A DNA stretch of 64,000 nt from Phytohabitans aurantiacus (GTDB lineage Bacteria; Actinomycetota; Actinomycetes; Mycobacteriales; Micromonosporaceae). Under the pieces are notes generated by a model. The model did not search any database. It had not been told where the DNA came from and saw nothing but the letters and a program-made list of their open reading frames with translations. Position 1 is the stretch's first letter. The number at the start of each line of letters is the position of its first letter. The translations under genes were made by a program, and so were the position numbers. Of the stretch, positions 50,298 to 59,187 are shown piece by piece. The DNA lies in the NCBI RefSeq assembly GCF_027923225.1, contig NZ_BSDI01000001.1:101946-165945 (forward strand). Direction: 5' to 3'.

Positions 50298-52951
50298 GAG
50301 CTCTCCTCTCCCACGCGGAGCACCTCGCCGAGGCGCAGCCGCCGGTTGATCAGATTTTCCATCAGGACCGCGGTGGCCAGGCCAATGACGACCAAGGCGA
50401 GCACCGCCGCACCCACGAGCGGGTCGAGGTACGTCCGGACGGCCTCGCCGGACGTGAAGGTGGACAGGCCGAGCGCCGGTCCGAGCGCAGCGGGCAGGAG
50501 CGTGCCAACCAGCCCGCCCGCGATCACCGCGATGCCCGCGAGCGGCACGAGTTCGTACACCAGCAGCCCGCGCCCCTGCCCAGCGGACATGCCCAGCGTC
50601 CGCAGCCGGGAGAGCACCCGCCCGCGCTGCGGCGCGCCTGACAGCACCGTGAACCCGACCGCCAGCAGGGCCAGCACGCTGGCGCCCACGGTGCCAGTGA
50701 GGAACGCGAAGCTGAGCACGTCGTTCGCGCCGGTGCGGTCGAGGCCGTCCCGGTACCCGGGCCAGGTCGTGATCGAGGTCCGCGACGGCACCATGCGCAC
50801 CGTGACCGCGTACTCCCGCTGGCCCTCGTCGGCGGCCGCCAGCAACGCGCCCTGGTCGAACCGGTCGCCGGCAATCAGGAAGCGGTTCGGCAGCAGCGGC
50901 GACGCCTTCTCCGGCAGCGCCTGCCAGGGCAGGACGACGAACCGGCGAGAGGTGAGGTCGATGCCCGGGAAGCTGTCGACCACCGCACCGGCGGTGAAGT
51001 CGTACGCGGCGCCACGCACCTGTACCGACCCACCGTCGCCGATCTCCGCGGCGAGGCCGGCCGAGACCACCGCCGGCACCGGTCCCTCGCCCGGCTTGGC
51101 CGCGCTCAACGCGCCGGGCAGCCGTACGTCGACCCCGCTCGCCTTGACCACCTCGGCGAACCTGCTCCCGTCGACGACGAGCACCTGCGCCTGCGTGAGG
51201 TCGTTCGCAGTCGACCGCACGGTCGTGCCCGCGGCGAAGGCCACCGGCGCGACCGCCGCCACGCCCGGTACCTCGGCCAGCCGCTCGGCGGTGCCCGCGG
51301 CGAAGACGTAGCCGTTGAGCACGGCGTCCGCCGGTACGTCGTGGTTGGCCGCCCGGTCGCGCGCGTCGTCGACGGCGGTGAAGACCGCGCCGCTGAAGAT
51401 GCCCGTGCTGATCGCGATCACAAGCACGGCCAGCGGGCCGGCCGTGACCGGACCGCCCCGGCCGGCCCGGGCCAAGCCGATGAACGCCACCGCACCCCGG
51501 GCCCCCGCGGTGAGCCGGCCCAACTGGCGCAAGGGCCACGGGAAGATCCGCAACGCGACGAGCGCCGCGCCGGTCGCCAGCAGCACCGGTACCGCCGACA
51601 GGAACGGGTCGACGCCCCGCTCGGCGGTCAGCCCGCGCTGGCGCAGCAGATACGCCCCCAGTACGGCCACCACCAGCACGAACACCTCTGCGGTCAACCG
51701 GCGCACCGACGGCTTGTGCCGGGTCAGGTCGTGCCGGCGGGTGACGAAGGTCAGCCTGCGCTGGCCCGCCGCCGCCAGCACCGGTACCGCCAGCGTGGCG
51801 ACCACGCCGATCACGAGGGCGAGCCACTCCATGGCGCTGGGCCGCCCGGGCGCCAGCCGGCCCAGGAGCCACCCCGCGACCGTGGCGGCCGGTACGACGA
51901 CAACCGCCTCGGCCAGCGTGCGCCCGCCGATCGCGAGCACGGCACCCCCACGCGCCCGCAGCAACGCGAACTCGGACCGCCGGCGCTCCACCGCCAGACT
52001 CGCCGCCAAGGCGATCAGGCCGAACAGGGTGGCCAGCAACCCGGCCTGCACGACGGCCAGCAGCGCCTGCACGGCCCGCAGCTGGTCGGTGAAGCGGGCG
52101 AGGTTGCTGTCGAGCGCGGAGGTCACCGTACTCAGGGCAGGGGGCTGGCGCTTGACCTGTGCCAGGGCGGCCGTCACCGCGTCCAGGTCGCCACTGTCGA
52201 GCCGGTTCTCATCGATCCGGTACCGCCACGAGTAGCTCAGCGCTCGCAGCCGCTCGGCCGCGATCGTCATGCCCATGTGATCCGTGACCGCGATGCTCCG
52301 GGGCGGTACGTCGGGCGGGAGGCCGGGGAACGGCTCCAGCGCCAGCCTCATGTCGTCCCAGACCGGGGCGGTGGCGTCCAGCGGCTCGAAGATCCCGACC
52401 ACGACCGCCGGGAGCGGCCTCGGGTCGGCCGCGGTCACCGGCAGTACCGAGCCGACCGTGACACCGAGCGCCCGCGCCACCGCTGCCGAAAGCGCGATCT
52501 CCACCTGGGGCGCGGACTCCTCGGTCGCCGGCCACCGCCCCGACGTGATCCGGCCCGCTTCCTCAACCCCGGTCTGCGTGCGCAGCCCGAAGTCGACAAC
52601 CGGTCCCGAGCCCACACGGGTGCTGACCCGGTCCGGGCCGGTGCTCGCCGCGAACCACTTGTCGCCGATCAAGCCGGGCAGCGGCTGCGGCAGCGTCGCG
52701 CGGTACCGGTCGAGCTCGGCTTGGGCCCTCGCCACGATCAGGGCGTCTCCGAATGGCTGCGGCTTCTGCGAAAGGGTGAGGTCACGGGCGGCTGTCGGCA
52801 GCCTGCGGACGTCCTCCCGAAGTGCCCGGTCAGCGAGATCGTTGGCCATTCGCGGCGCGCCCGTGACAAGCGCGGCGGCGCCCGCCGCGAGTACCGCCAA
52901 CAGCAGGAACTGGCCGACGAACACCCGCACCCGGTGAAGTACCTGGATCAC
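50294..52951 (-). CDS. FtsX-like ABC transporter permease (885 aa)
   Basis: 885 residues from GTG 52951, coupled to the upstream permease by a 4-nt overlap. The N-terminal helix (VFVGQFLLLAVLAAGAAALV) precedes a large extracytoplasmic domain. A four-helix FtsX-type block lies in the middle (LLAVVQAGLLATLFGLIALAASLAVE, then ALLRARGGAVLAIGG) and a second block ends the protein. This duplicated layout is typical of MacB/FtsX exporters of lipids or peptides. Substrate unknown. Confidence 0.88.
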   Translation of the reverse strand: MIQVLHRVRVFVGQFLLLAVLAAGAAALVTGAPRMANDLADRALREDVRRLPTAARDLTLSQKPQPFGDALIVARAQAELDRYRATLPQPLPGLIGDKWFAASTGPDRVSTRVGSGPVVDFGLRTQTGVEEAGRITSGRWPATEESAPQVEIALSAAVARALGVTVGSVLPVTAADPRPLPAVVVGIFEPLDATAPVWDDMRLALEPFPGLPPDVPPRSIAVTDHMGMTIAAERLRALSYSWRYRIDENRLDSGDLDAVTAALAQVKRQPPALSTVTSALDSNLARFTDQLRAVQALLAVVQAGLLATLFGLIALAASLAVERRRSEFALLRARGGAVLAIGGRTLAEAVVVVPAATVAGWLLGRLAPGRPSAMEWLALVIGVVATLAVPVLAAAGQRRLTFVTRRHDLTRHKPSVRRLTAEVFVLVVAVLGAYLLRQRGLTAERGVDPFLSAVPVLLATGAALVALRIFPWPLRQLGRLTAGARGAVAFIGLARAGRGGPVTAGPLAVLVIAISTGIFSGAVFTAVDDARDRAANHDVPADAVLNGYVFAAGTAERLAEVPGVAAVAPVAFAAGTTVRSTANDLTQAQVLVVDGSRFAEVVKASGVDVRLPGALSAAKPGEGPVPAVVSAGLAAEIGDGGSVQVRGAAYDFTAGAVVDSFPGIDLTSRRFVVLPWQALPEKASPLLPNRFLIAGDRFDQGALLAAADEGQREYAVTVRMVPSRTSITTWPGYRDGLDRTGANDVLSFAFLTGTVGASVLALLAVGFTVLSGAPQRGRVLSRLRTLGMSAGQGRGLLVYELVPLAGIAVIAGGLVGTLLPAALGPALGLSTFTSGEAVRTYLDPLVGAAVLALVVIGLATAVLMENLINRRLRLGEVLRVGEESS

Positions 52952-55900
52952 GTGTCGGCTCCGATCCTGAGCTGGGCAGCGGCCAGGCGTTGTCGAACCG
53001 TGGTGGCTACCAGGGCGCTCAGCACGAGCGTCAACCCCAGCAGTCCCGCCGCGGTCGCGAGCACCGGCGTCCAAGCGATGTCGAGCAGCGGCTCGGGCAC
53101 CGGGCGGGCCGCCGATGGGGTGAGGATGACGAGCGGTGCCATCGTGGCGGCGACCGCGATCCCGACGGCCGCCCCGGCGAGCACCCCGATGCCCGCGAGG
53201 AAAACCTGCTCGGCGAGGAGCGACCGGGCCAGCAGGCGCGGCCCGGCACCCAGCGTGTGCAGGACGGCCAGTTCGTTGACCCGCCTTCGCGCGGTGGCTC
53301 GCATCTCCACGCCGACCCCGGTGCCGGCGAGCAGGATCGCGCCCAGCGCGGCGGCGAACAGGGCCGCGCGTGCTCCGACGCCGTACGGGTCGCGGCTGGC
53401 GTCGGCGGCGAGGGTGACCCGGTCGAGTACCTCCATCCCGGCGAGCTTGGCCGCGGCGTCAGCGGCCACGGCGTGCTCGCCGGGCCGGGTCGCGAGCCAC
53501 CACTCCTGTGGTTGTCGCACGGTGCCGTGTTCGTAGAACATCTCGGCTGCCAGCGCCGCCCGGTCGACCAGCATCGCGGAGGCACCCGCCGTTCCCGGTA
53601 CCGCCGCCACACTGCCCGCGACCCGGACGTCGACCTCGGACTGGCCCAGCGTCAGCCTTGTCTTGTCGCCGACGCCCATCCGCAGGCCCGCGAGCGCCTC
53701 GGGCGTGGCCACCAGCGGCACCGTGCCGGCCGCGCGCTGGCGGGTCACGACGAGGTGCGTGGCGCTGTTGATGCCCCAACCGCCCTGCGACACCGACTCG
53801 TACCCGATCGACAGGTCGGGCTTGATGCCCACTTTGCCGCCGGACCGGTCGCGGGCCTGCCAGGGACCGGCGCCGGGAAGGTCGACGGCGGCCGCGCCGA
53901 CCCGCAGCGACCTGACCTGCCAGTTCACGATCATGTCGCTCGCGCCCCGGGTGTCGACCAAGAAGCCGGCGAGCTTGGCGGGTTGGAAAGTGGCCAGGTC
54001 GATCGAGAAGCGCAGCGGCTGGCCGGTGCGGCTCTGGCCAAGCGGCACCCGGTGGTACCCGGTCGCCGTCGCGAAGACCGCCTCCGTGGCCACGGGCGGC
54101 TCGACCACCACGAACGGCGGCGCCTCCCACCGGGACAGTCCGGTGACCACCTCGCCGGTCAGGCGGTCACCCGCCGGCAGGTCGACGGTCGGGGCGTCGA
54201 CCGGCTCTTCCATGCCGGCGAAGAGCCCACCGGGAGCGATATCTTTCCGCGCGCGCATGACGTCGCGGGCGGCTCGCGTGTCGACGACCACCACCGAGGT
54301 CTCCTCCTCGCTGCCGTCCTGGCGCAGGCTCTCCCGCCAGCCGGACGCGGCGGCGGCGACGCCGGGCAGCTTCGTCACCTGCTCGGCACGGCCGTCGGGT
54401 GGGAGGTTTCCAAGCTCGGTCAGCCGCAGGTCGGCGCCCACCTGGTGGTCGACCTGATCGACCTGCGACTGCTCGGCGGTACTGGCCAGGCACCAGGCCA
54501 GCGTGCTCACCGCCACCGCGAGCGCCAGCAGGAGCACCGGACCCGCCTGCGGCCGCCGGCCCGCCTGCCACATGCCGAGCACCGTCGCTGTCCAGTTCCG
54601 CCGGGCGACGTACCGCTCCGCGAACCGGGTCACCGGTGGCAGTACCCGCAGCGCCACCACCGCGCCGGCGAGCACGCCGAGCGTCGGGGTGGCCGCCAGC
54701 AGCGGGTCGATGCCGAGGCCCGCGCTGGTGAGCGGCGACGAGTACTGCCGAAGCTGCACCCAGCCGAGAACGGCCAGCCCGATCAGTGCCAGGTCGAAGC
54801 CGACCCGCTGCGCCGCCGCCCACCGGGTCGGCCGGGACCGGGCGGCCAGCTCGGCCACGTACGTGCTGCCCCGGCGCAGGCTCGGGCCCACCATGGCGAG
54901 CGCGCATCCGGTGGCGGCCGCCGCGGCGACCAGCCAGGTCAGGGCGTCGAGCCGGGGCGCGAGCTGGAGGACTCCCTCGGTCAGGACCGGTGCCCGGTCG
55001 GCCTGCCGAAGCACTTCGGTCGCCAGGATCGGCGCGAGCGCGGCCGCTGGCAGTACGACCAGTGCCGACTCGCGGATCGCCAGGCCGGCGAGCTGCACGC
55101 GGGCGGCTCCACGCGCCCGCAGGAGGGCGGTCTCGCCCCGGCGGTGCTCGTTGAGCAGCCCTGCGACCAATATCAGGGCGTACCCGCCGAGCACGACCAT
55201 GAGGAGCATCGGCGTGACGAGCGCGGACCGGCCCACCAGGTCGGCTCGTTCCTGCCGGTCGGCGAGCTGGTCGATCCGCGACGTCACCAGGCCCGACGAC
55301 CCGAAGCCGACCTCTGTGGCGAGGTTCGTGGTGAGGCTGTTGGCGTCACGGCGCGCGGCTTGCAGCCCGGCGACGTCGGCGCCGACCAGGTCCGGCTCGA
55401 TCAGCCAGGCGGCCGACGCGGTCGTCGCGAATCCGGCGCGGAAGTCGTCGGGCGTCACCACCAGTGGCCCGTACGTCGAGGACGACGGCAGTTGGCCATC
55501 GGCGACCCCGGGTACCAGCAGCCAGAACGGGTCGGTGAGGTCACGGGGGCGCCAGATGCCACTGACCGTGACGCTGCCGACCTTCTTGCTCAGCCGGTCG
55601 GTGATCTCGATCGGGTCTCCCACCTCGGCCCGCAGGGTGGCGGCCGCCGCCTCGGCCAGCGTGGCCTGCACCGGGGCGGCTCCCGGCTGCGGCCACGCGC
55701 CGGCTATCAGGTCGGCGTGCTCGGGCAGCCCTTCGAGGAAGAGCACGGACGCGAAGACCACGCCGTCCGCGTTCGGCACGGCTCCACCCGTGTCGCCGCT
55801 GAGCTGCCGCCCGGTCGCGTACCCGGCCGCGATGACCTGGGTGTCGAAGCCGGCGAGTCCACCCGCGAGCTTGTCCCGGAGTGTCCGATCTCGCTCGGAC

Positions 55901-56109
55901 AGCTGGGTCGGTGACCCGGCCGGGCCCTGCACCAGTACCGAGCGCTCGTCGGGCGCCGACGAGAGGATCGCGCTACGAGCGCCCGCGTCGACCACGTCTC
56001 TGCTGTAGTCCGCAAGGCCGGTGAGCAGCACGGTAGCGATGAGGGTGGCCCCGGTGGCGGCCAGCAGGAGGCTCTTCGCCGCGCGAGCCCTGCGAAATAC
56101 CAGCGTCAC
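52948..56109 (-). CDS. FtsX-like ABC transporter permease (1053 aa)
   Basis: 1053 residues from GTG 56109 (VTLVFRRARAAKSLLLAA); a TTG at 56178 would add 23 residues of doubtful sequence. Same layout as its neighbour: N-terminal helix, large ectodomain, and two helical blocks with ALLRARGAARVQLAGLAIRE and ALGAILLAGTGVGVEMRATARRR. It is the first gene of the operon. The two permeases probably form a heterodimer powered by the two ATPases. The gene is divergent from a small membrane protein gene at 56219. Confidence 0.88.
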   Translation of the reverse strand: MTLVFRRARAAKSLLLAATGATLIATVLLTGLADYSRDVVDAGARSAILSSAPDERSVLVQGPAGSPTQLSERDRTLRDKLAGGLAGFDTQVIAAGYATGRQLSGDTGGAVPNADGVVFASVLFLEGLPEHADLIAGAWPQPGAAPVQATLAEAAAATLRAEVGDPIEITDRLSKKVGSVTVSGIWRPRDLTDPFWLLVPGVADGQLPSSSTYGPLVVTPDDFRAGFATTASAAWLIEPDLVGADVAGLQAARRDANSLTTNLATEVGFGSSGLVTSRIDQLADRQERADLVGRSALVTPMLLMVVLGGYALILVAGLLNEHRRGETALLRARGAARVQLAGLAIRESALVVLPAAALAPILATEVLRQADRAPVLTEGVLQLAPRLDALTWLVAAAAATGCALAMVGPSLRRGSTYVAELAARSRPTRWAAAQRVGFDLALIGLAVLGWVQLRQYSSPLTSAGLGIDPLLAATPTLGVLAGAVVALRVLPPVTRFAERYVARRNWTATVLGMWQAGRRPQAGPVLLLALAVAVSTLAWCLASTAEQSQVDQVDHQVGADLRLTELGNLPPDGRAEQVTKLPGVAAAASGWRESLRQDGSEEETSVVVVDTRAARDVMRARKDIAPGGLFAGMEEPVDAPTVDLPAGDRLTGEVVTGLSRWEAPPFVVVEPPVATEAVFATATGYHRVPLGQSRTGQPLRFSIDLATFQPAKLAGFLVDTRGASDMIVNWQVRSLRVGAAAVDLPGAGPWQARDRSGGKVGIKPDLSIGYESVSQGGWGINSATHLVVTRQRAAGTVPLVATPEALAGLRMGVGDKTRLTLGQSEVDVRVAGSVAAVPGTAGASAMLVDRAALAAEMFYEHGTVRQPQEWWLATRPGEHAVAADAAAKLAGMEVLDRVTLAADASRDPYGVGARAALFAAALGAILLAGTGVGVEMRATARRRVNELAVLHTLGAGPRLLARSLLAEQVFLAGIGVLAGAAVGIAVAATMAPLVILTPSAARPVPEPLLDIAWTPVLATAAGLLGLTLVLSALVATTVRQRLAAAQLRIGADT

Positions 56110-56218
56110 GTGGATGTTGAGCGGCTGGCCGGCGTGGAAGGTTCGCTTGGTTACCTGAACGTGATAGACCGTTCCCAAACACCGAACGAGATTGGGTCGT
56201 TACCGCTAGCTTCGATGC

Positions 56219-56785
56219 ATGAGGGTGGCGCGGGGCCGGCTGCTGTCGAATCTCTGCGGCAGCCTCGGCATCCTGCTCACGCTGGGCCTGATCTACGCCG
56301 GCCTGCCCGCTCTCGACCGTTCGCTGCCCGCCGACCGGCCGGTGTCCACTGACCGGCCCTACACGGTGGGCGGCGGGGTCACCGTCGTGCCGCCGGCCGG
56401 CGCGAAGATCGACGTGACACAGACCCGTCCCAGCGCCCGGCAGGGCACGGTGCTCTTCGTCCTCGGCAAGGTCCGCTACGTGCTGGTGGTCACCCCGTTC
56501 CGGGGCGACCTCCACGCGGCTACCGACCGCCTCATCCGCAAGATCGCCAGAGCGGGTGGGCATCAGATCGCCGGGTCGGAGCGGGGCGTCGACACCACCG
56601 CCGGCCTGTACGGGCGGCAGGGCGACTACACCGCGAAGGACCGCGGCGGCCGGTACGCGGTGTTCCTCGTCGACGGCGTGTCCATCGAGGTGACGGTCAG
56701 CGGCGACGGCGCCGACCTGAACCGGGTCTCCGACGAGATCGCCGCCAGCACCCGCACCATCGCGTACCGGGGCGGCACCTCGTGA
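56219..56785 (+). CDS. Membrane-anchored protein of unknown function
   Basis: 188 residues from ATG 56219. An N-terminal signal-anchor (LLSNLCGSLGILLTLGLIYAGLPAL) precedes an extracytoplasmic domain of about 150 residues (VTVVPPAGAKIDVTQ, VLFVLGKVRYVLVVTPFRGDLHAATDRLI, GVSIEVTVSGDGADLNRV). No motif recognised. It overlaps the PrsW-like gene by 4 nt (GTGA), so the two act in one transcript. Confidence 0.72.
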   Translation: MRVARGRLLSNLCGSLGILLTLGLIYAGLPALDRSLPADRPVSTDRPYTVGGGVTVVPPAGAKIDVTQTRPSARQGTVLFVLGKVRYVLVVTPFRGDLHAATDRLIRKIARAGGHQIAGSERGVDTTAGLYGRQGDYTAKDRGGRYAVFLVDGVSIEVTVSGDGADLNRVSDEIAASTRTIAYRGGTS

Positions 56786-58107
56786 CAGCCGTGGCGGGCC
56801 GGCCCGAGGACGCCAGCGGGGCGAGCGTGCCGCGCAGTGCTCGCACGGCACCGGTACACCCGACGCCGGTGTGGGCGGTGGCTCGCAAGTCGCTGCTGCT
56901 GCCCGCGTTCTGGCTGGTCGCGATCCTGCTCGCGGTCGGCGCCGTGCATCTTGTCTCGATCCTGCGGGACGCGTTCCTCGAGTACCCGAAGGCGACCACC
57001 CTCACGGTGGCCCTCTTCGCGGTGTACGCGATCCCCTTCTGGCTCTTCGTCGGCGCCCTCGACTACCTGGAGCGTGAGCCGCCGCTGCTGCTCGCCACGG
57101 CGTTCGGGTGGGGTGGCCTCGTCGCCACGATGGTCGCCATCCCCGGCAACACCGCCGTGCACAACCTGCTCGCCAAGGTGTACTCGCCGGAGTTCGCCGC
57201 CTCGTGGGGGCCGGCCATCGCCGGCCCCACCATCGAGGAGACCGCGCGGGTGCTCGGCGTCGTCGCGATCGTCCTCATCGCACACGCGCAGATCAACAGC
57301 ATCCTGGACGGCGTCATCTACGGTGCGCTGGTCGGGCTCGGCTTCCAGGTGGTCGAAGACATCGTGTACGCCGTTGGCGCCGTCGACATCGCCGGGCGGG
57401 GCGACGACGTGGGCCCGGTGTTCGCCACGTTCTTCGTGCGGGGCTTCCTCGCGGGGCTGTGGAGCCACACCCTCTTCGGGGCGCTGGCCGGGTTCGGCGT
57501 CGGCTACCTCGTGGTACGCGGTGACCGGTCGCTCGCGCGGCGGGCGGGTATCGCGGCGCTCGCGCTCGGCGGCGCCTGGGCCTGTCACTTCGTGTGGAAT
57601 TCGCCGCTGCTCGCCGTCGAGGTCGGCGACAACGGGTACGCGCTGATCGCGGTGCTGCTGGCCAAGGGCATCCCGCCGCTGCTGATGATCCTGCTACTGG
57701 TGCGCTCGGCTCGGCACCGGGAGGCGGACTTCTACATTCAGCAGCTCGTCGACCTTCACGATCCGAACATCGCGACACCGGCCGAACTGCACGTGCTCAG
57801 CATGGGTCACCTGCGTGCCAACGCGCGCCGGCACGCGTACGGCCGGGCGGGCACCGCGGGCCGGCGGGCGGTGCGCCGGATCCAGCGGGCACAGGCGCGG
57901 CTGGCGGTCGCCGTGAGCCGCTCCGACCCGATCGCCGTCGACCGCTGGCGCACCGAGGTACTGGCGCAGCGGGGCAGGCTGCGGGTACTCGGCCATCCCG
58001 AGGCGGCCGCGCCAGACGAACGTACCGGCTCGATGCGCCGCCGGATGCTGTACCTACTCATCGGCATAGCGGTGATGGCGGCTCTTTGCACCGCCGCCCT
58101 TTTGTGA
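56782..58107 (+). CDS. PrsW-family intramembrane metalloprotease
   Basis: 441 residues from GTG 56782. Eight or more hydrophobic segments carry the PrsW motifs: GPTIEETARVLGV (paired Glu), GFQVVEDIVYAVG, SHTLFGALAGFGVG and CHFVWNSPLL. PrsW-type proteases cleave membrane substrates such as anti-sigma factors; the partner here is unknown. A C-terminal basic region (RANARRHAYGRAGTAGRRAVRR) precedes a final helix, as often seen in actinobacterial members. Its stop codon (58105-58107) lies in the short family A palindrome. Confidence 0.85.
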   Translation: MTAVAGRPEDASGASVPRSARTAPVHPTPVWAVARKSLLLPAFWLVAILLAVGAVHLVSILRDAFLEYPKATTLTVALFAVYAIPFWLFVGALDYLEREPPLLLATAFGWGGLVATMVAIPGNTAVHNLLAKVYSPEFAASWGPAIAGPTIEETARVLGVVAIVLIAHAQINSILDGVIYGALVGLGFQVVEDIVYAVGAVDIAGRGDDVGPVFATFFVRGFLAGLWSHTLFGALAGFGVGYLVVRGDRSLARRAGIAALALGGAWACHFVWNSPLLAVEVGDNGYALIAVLLAKGIPPLLMILLLVRSARHREADFYIQQLVDLHDPNIATPAELHVLSMGHLRANARRHAYGRAGTAGRRAVRRIQRAQARLAVAVSRSDPIAVDRWRTEVLAQRGRLRVLGHPEAAAPDERTGSMRRRMLYLLIGIAVMAALCTAALL

Positions 58108-58138
58108 TCAGGGCGCCCGGTCCGGGCGCCCTGATCAT
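58104..58138. repeat. Family A-like short palindrome (copy 6)
   Basis: TGATCAGGGCGCCCGG (58105-58120) mirrors CCGGGCGCCCTGATCA (58122-58137) around a single T. It shares the outer TGATCAGGGCG arm but lacks the CGTCCCT-AAGT centre of the 54-bp copies. It lies between convergent genes and contains the stop of the PrsW-like gene. Confidence 0.8.
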
Positions 58139-58143
58139 GCGAC

Positions 58144-58383
58144 TCACGCCGCCGGCGGGTGCCCGCCGTCGCCGTCGACAACGGTCTCCGGCGTGCCGTC
58201 CTGGTCGATGTCGACCATGGTCACGTCGACCTTGCCGTCGTTGTCAGTATCGAACTGGAACAGGTCGGCCTTGCCGTCGCCGTCGGTGTCCGCGGCCCAC
58301 AGCTCGGGCTTGCCGTCCTTGTTGGTGTCTGCGGTCAGCAGGTCGACGCGCTCGTCGCCGCGGGTCTCCACAGGCTCGCTCAT
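58144..58383 (-). CDS. Small acidic protein with DxDxDG calcium-binding-type repeats
   Basis: 79 residues from ATG 58383 with GAAAGGACG upstream. The body is four repeats of about 11-13 residues: DTNKDGKPEL, DTDGDGKADL, DTDNDGKVDV, DIDQDGTPET. These resemble thrombospondin type 3 or dockerin-like Ca2+ loops. No signal peptide. It is a short paralogue of the next minus-strand protein (58478-59095). Confidence 0.78.
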   Translation of the reverse strand: MSEPVETRGDERVDLLTADTNKDGKPELWAADTDGDGKADLFQFDTDNDGKVDVTMVDIDQDGTPETVVDGDGGHPPAA

Positions 58384-58436
58384 CCCGTCGTCCTTTCTTG
58401 TGGTGGAAGTCCTAGGGCACCTTACGGCTCGCACGC

Positions 58437-58469
58437 AAAAGGCGCCCGCCGTGTCGGCGGGCGCCTTTT
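58437..58469 (-). terminator. Strong terminator after the larger repeat protein
   Basis: AAAAGGCGCCCGCC (58437-58450) is perfectly complementary to GGCGGGCGCCTTTT (58456-58469), a 14-bp stem with a GTGTC loop. It lies 8 bp beyond the stop of the 58478-59095 gene and also ahead of the smaller paralogue. Confidence 0.88.
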
Positions 58470-58477
58470 CGCGTCTC

Positions 58478-59095
58478 TCAGCTCGCGGCGTACGGGTTGA
58501 CTACCGGGTCGGGGTCGCCGTCGCCGTCCGTATCCTGGATCGTCACATCCGGTACGCCATCGGCGTTCACGTCGATCTTCACGACGTCGGGATCGCCGTT
58601 GTAGTCGGTGTCTTCGACCCAGGTGTCCGGACGGCCGTTGTAGTCGCTGTCGACAACGAGGTGGTCGATGTTGCCGTCGTCGTTGCGGTCGCTGGCGACG
58701 TAGTCGATCCGCCCGTCCTGGTTGGTGTCGGCGAGCACCTGGTCGACGTTTCCGTCGTCGTCGTAGTCACGCAGGATCGTGTCGAGCCGCCCGTCGTGGT
58801 TGCTGTCGACGTAGCTGACCTCGGGAGTGCCGTCGCTGTCGCGGTCGTGCTGCACCAGGTCGGCGTAGTGGTCACCGTCGTGGTCGGTCACCACGTCGGT
58901 CGAGCCGTCTATGTTGTGCTGCACGATCGAGTGCGGCTCGTGGCCGGGGTCCGACTCCGGGCCGTAGCCGTCGTGGCCGTACGCGTCGGGCGTGTAGGTG
59001 TCGCTGGTGTGCTCGTATGACTCGTCACTGGAGCCGAAACCGTCGTGCTCGGTGGTCGGGTCCTCGGTGAGTGTGGGGTCGTCGAGTTCGCTCAT
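58478..59095 (-). CDS. Acidic repeat protein with many DxDxDG calcium-binding-type loops
   Basis: 205 residues from ATG 59095. The N-terminal 60 residues are Asp/Glu/Ser/Tyr-rich and disordered-looking (DESYEHTSDTYTPDAYGHDGYG). About eleven or twelve tandem 11-13-residue units follow (DHDGDHYADLVQHD, DRDSDGTPEVSYVD, DSNHDGRLDTILRD, DTNQDGRIDYVASD and others). No secretion signal is visible, so extracellular location is not supported unless by a non-Sec route. It shares start and repeat type with the 58144 protein. Function unknown. Confidence 0.8.
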   Translation of the reverse strand: MSELDDPTLTEDPTTEHDGFGSSDESYEHTSDTYTPDAYGHDGYGPESDPGHEPHSIVQHNIDGSTDVVTDHDGDHYADLVQHDRDSDGTPEVSYVDSNHDGRLDTILRDYDDDGNVDQVLADTNQDGRIDYVASDRNDDGNIDHLVVDSDYNGRPDTWVEDTDYNGDPDVVKIDVNADGVPDVTIQDTDGDGDPDPVVNPYAAS

Positions 59096-59187
59096 CGTGG
59101 GCTCCGTCTCGGGATCGCTGTGGTGATGAGAAGACCGTACGGCTCCCGAACCACCCAGTGATCCCCGAAACGTGCCACTGACACGAC

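Noticed and set aside
49110..51311. Long plus-strand open frame opposite the ABC operon
   Set aside because: The minus strand encodes complete ATPase and permease motifs; the plus frame has none.
52735..52752. GATCAGGGCGTC motif like a family A arm
   Set aside because: It lies inside the permease coding sequence with no opposite arm, so it is coincidental.
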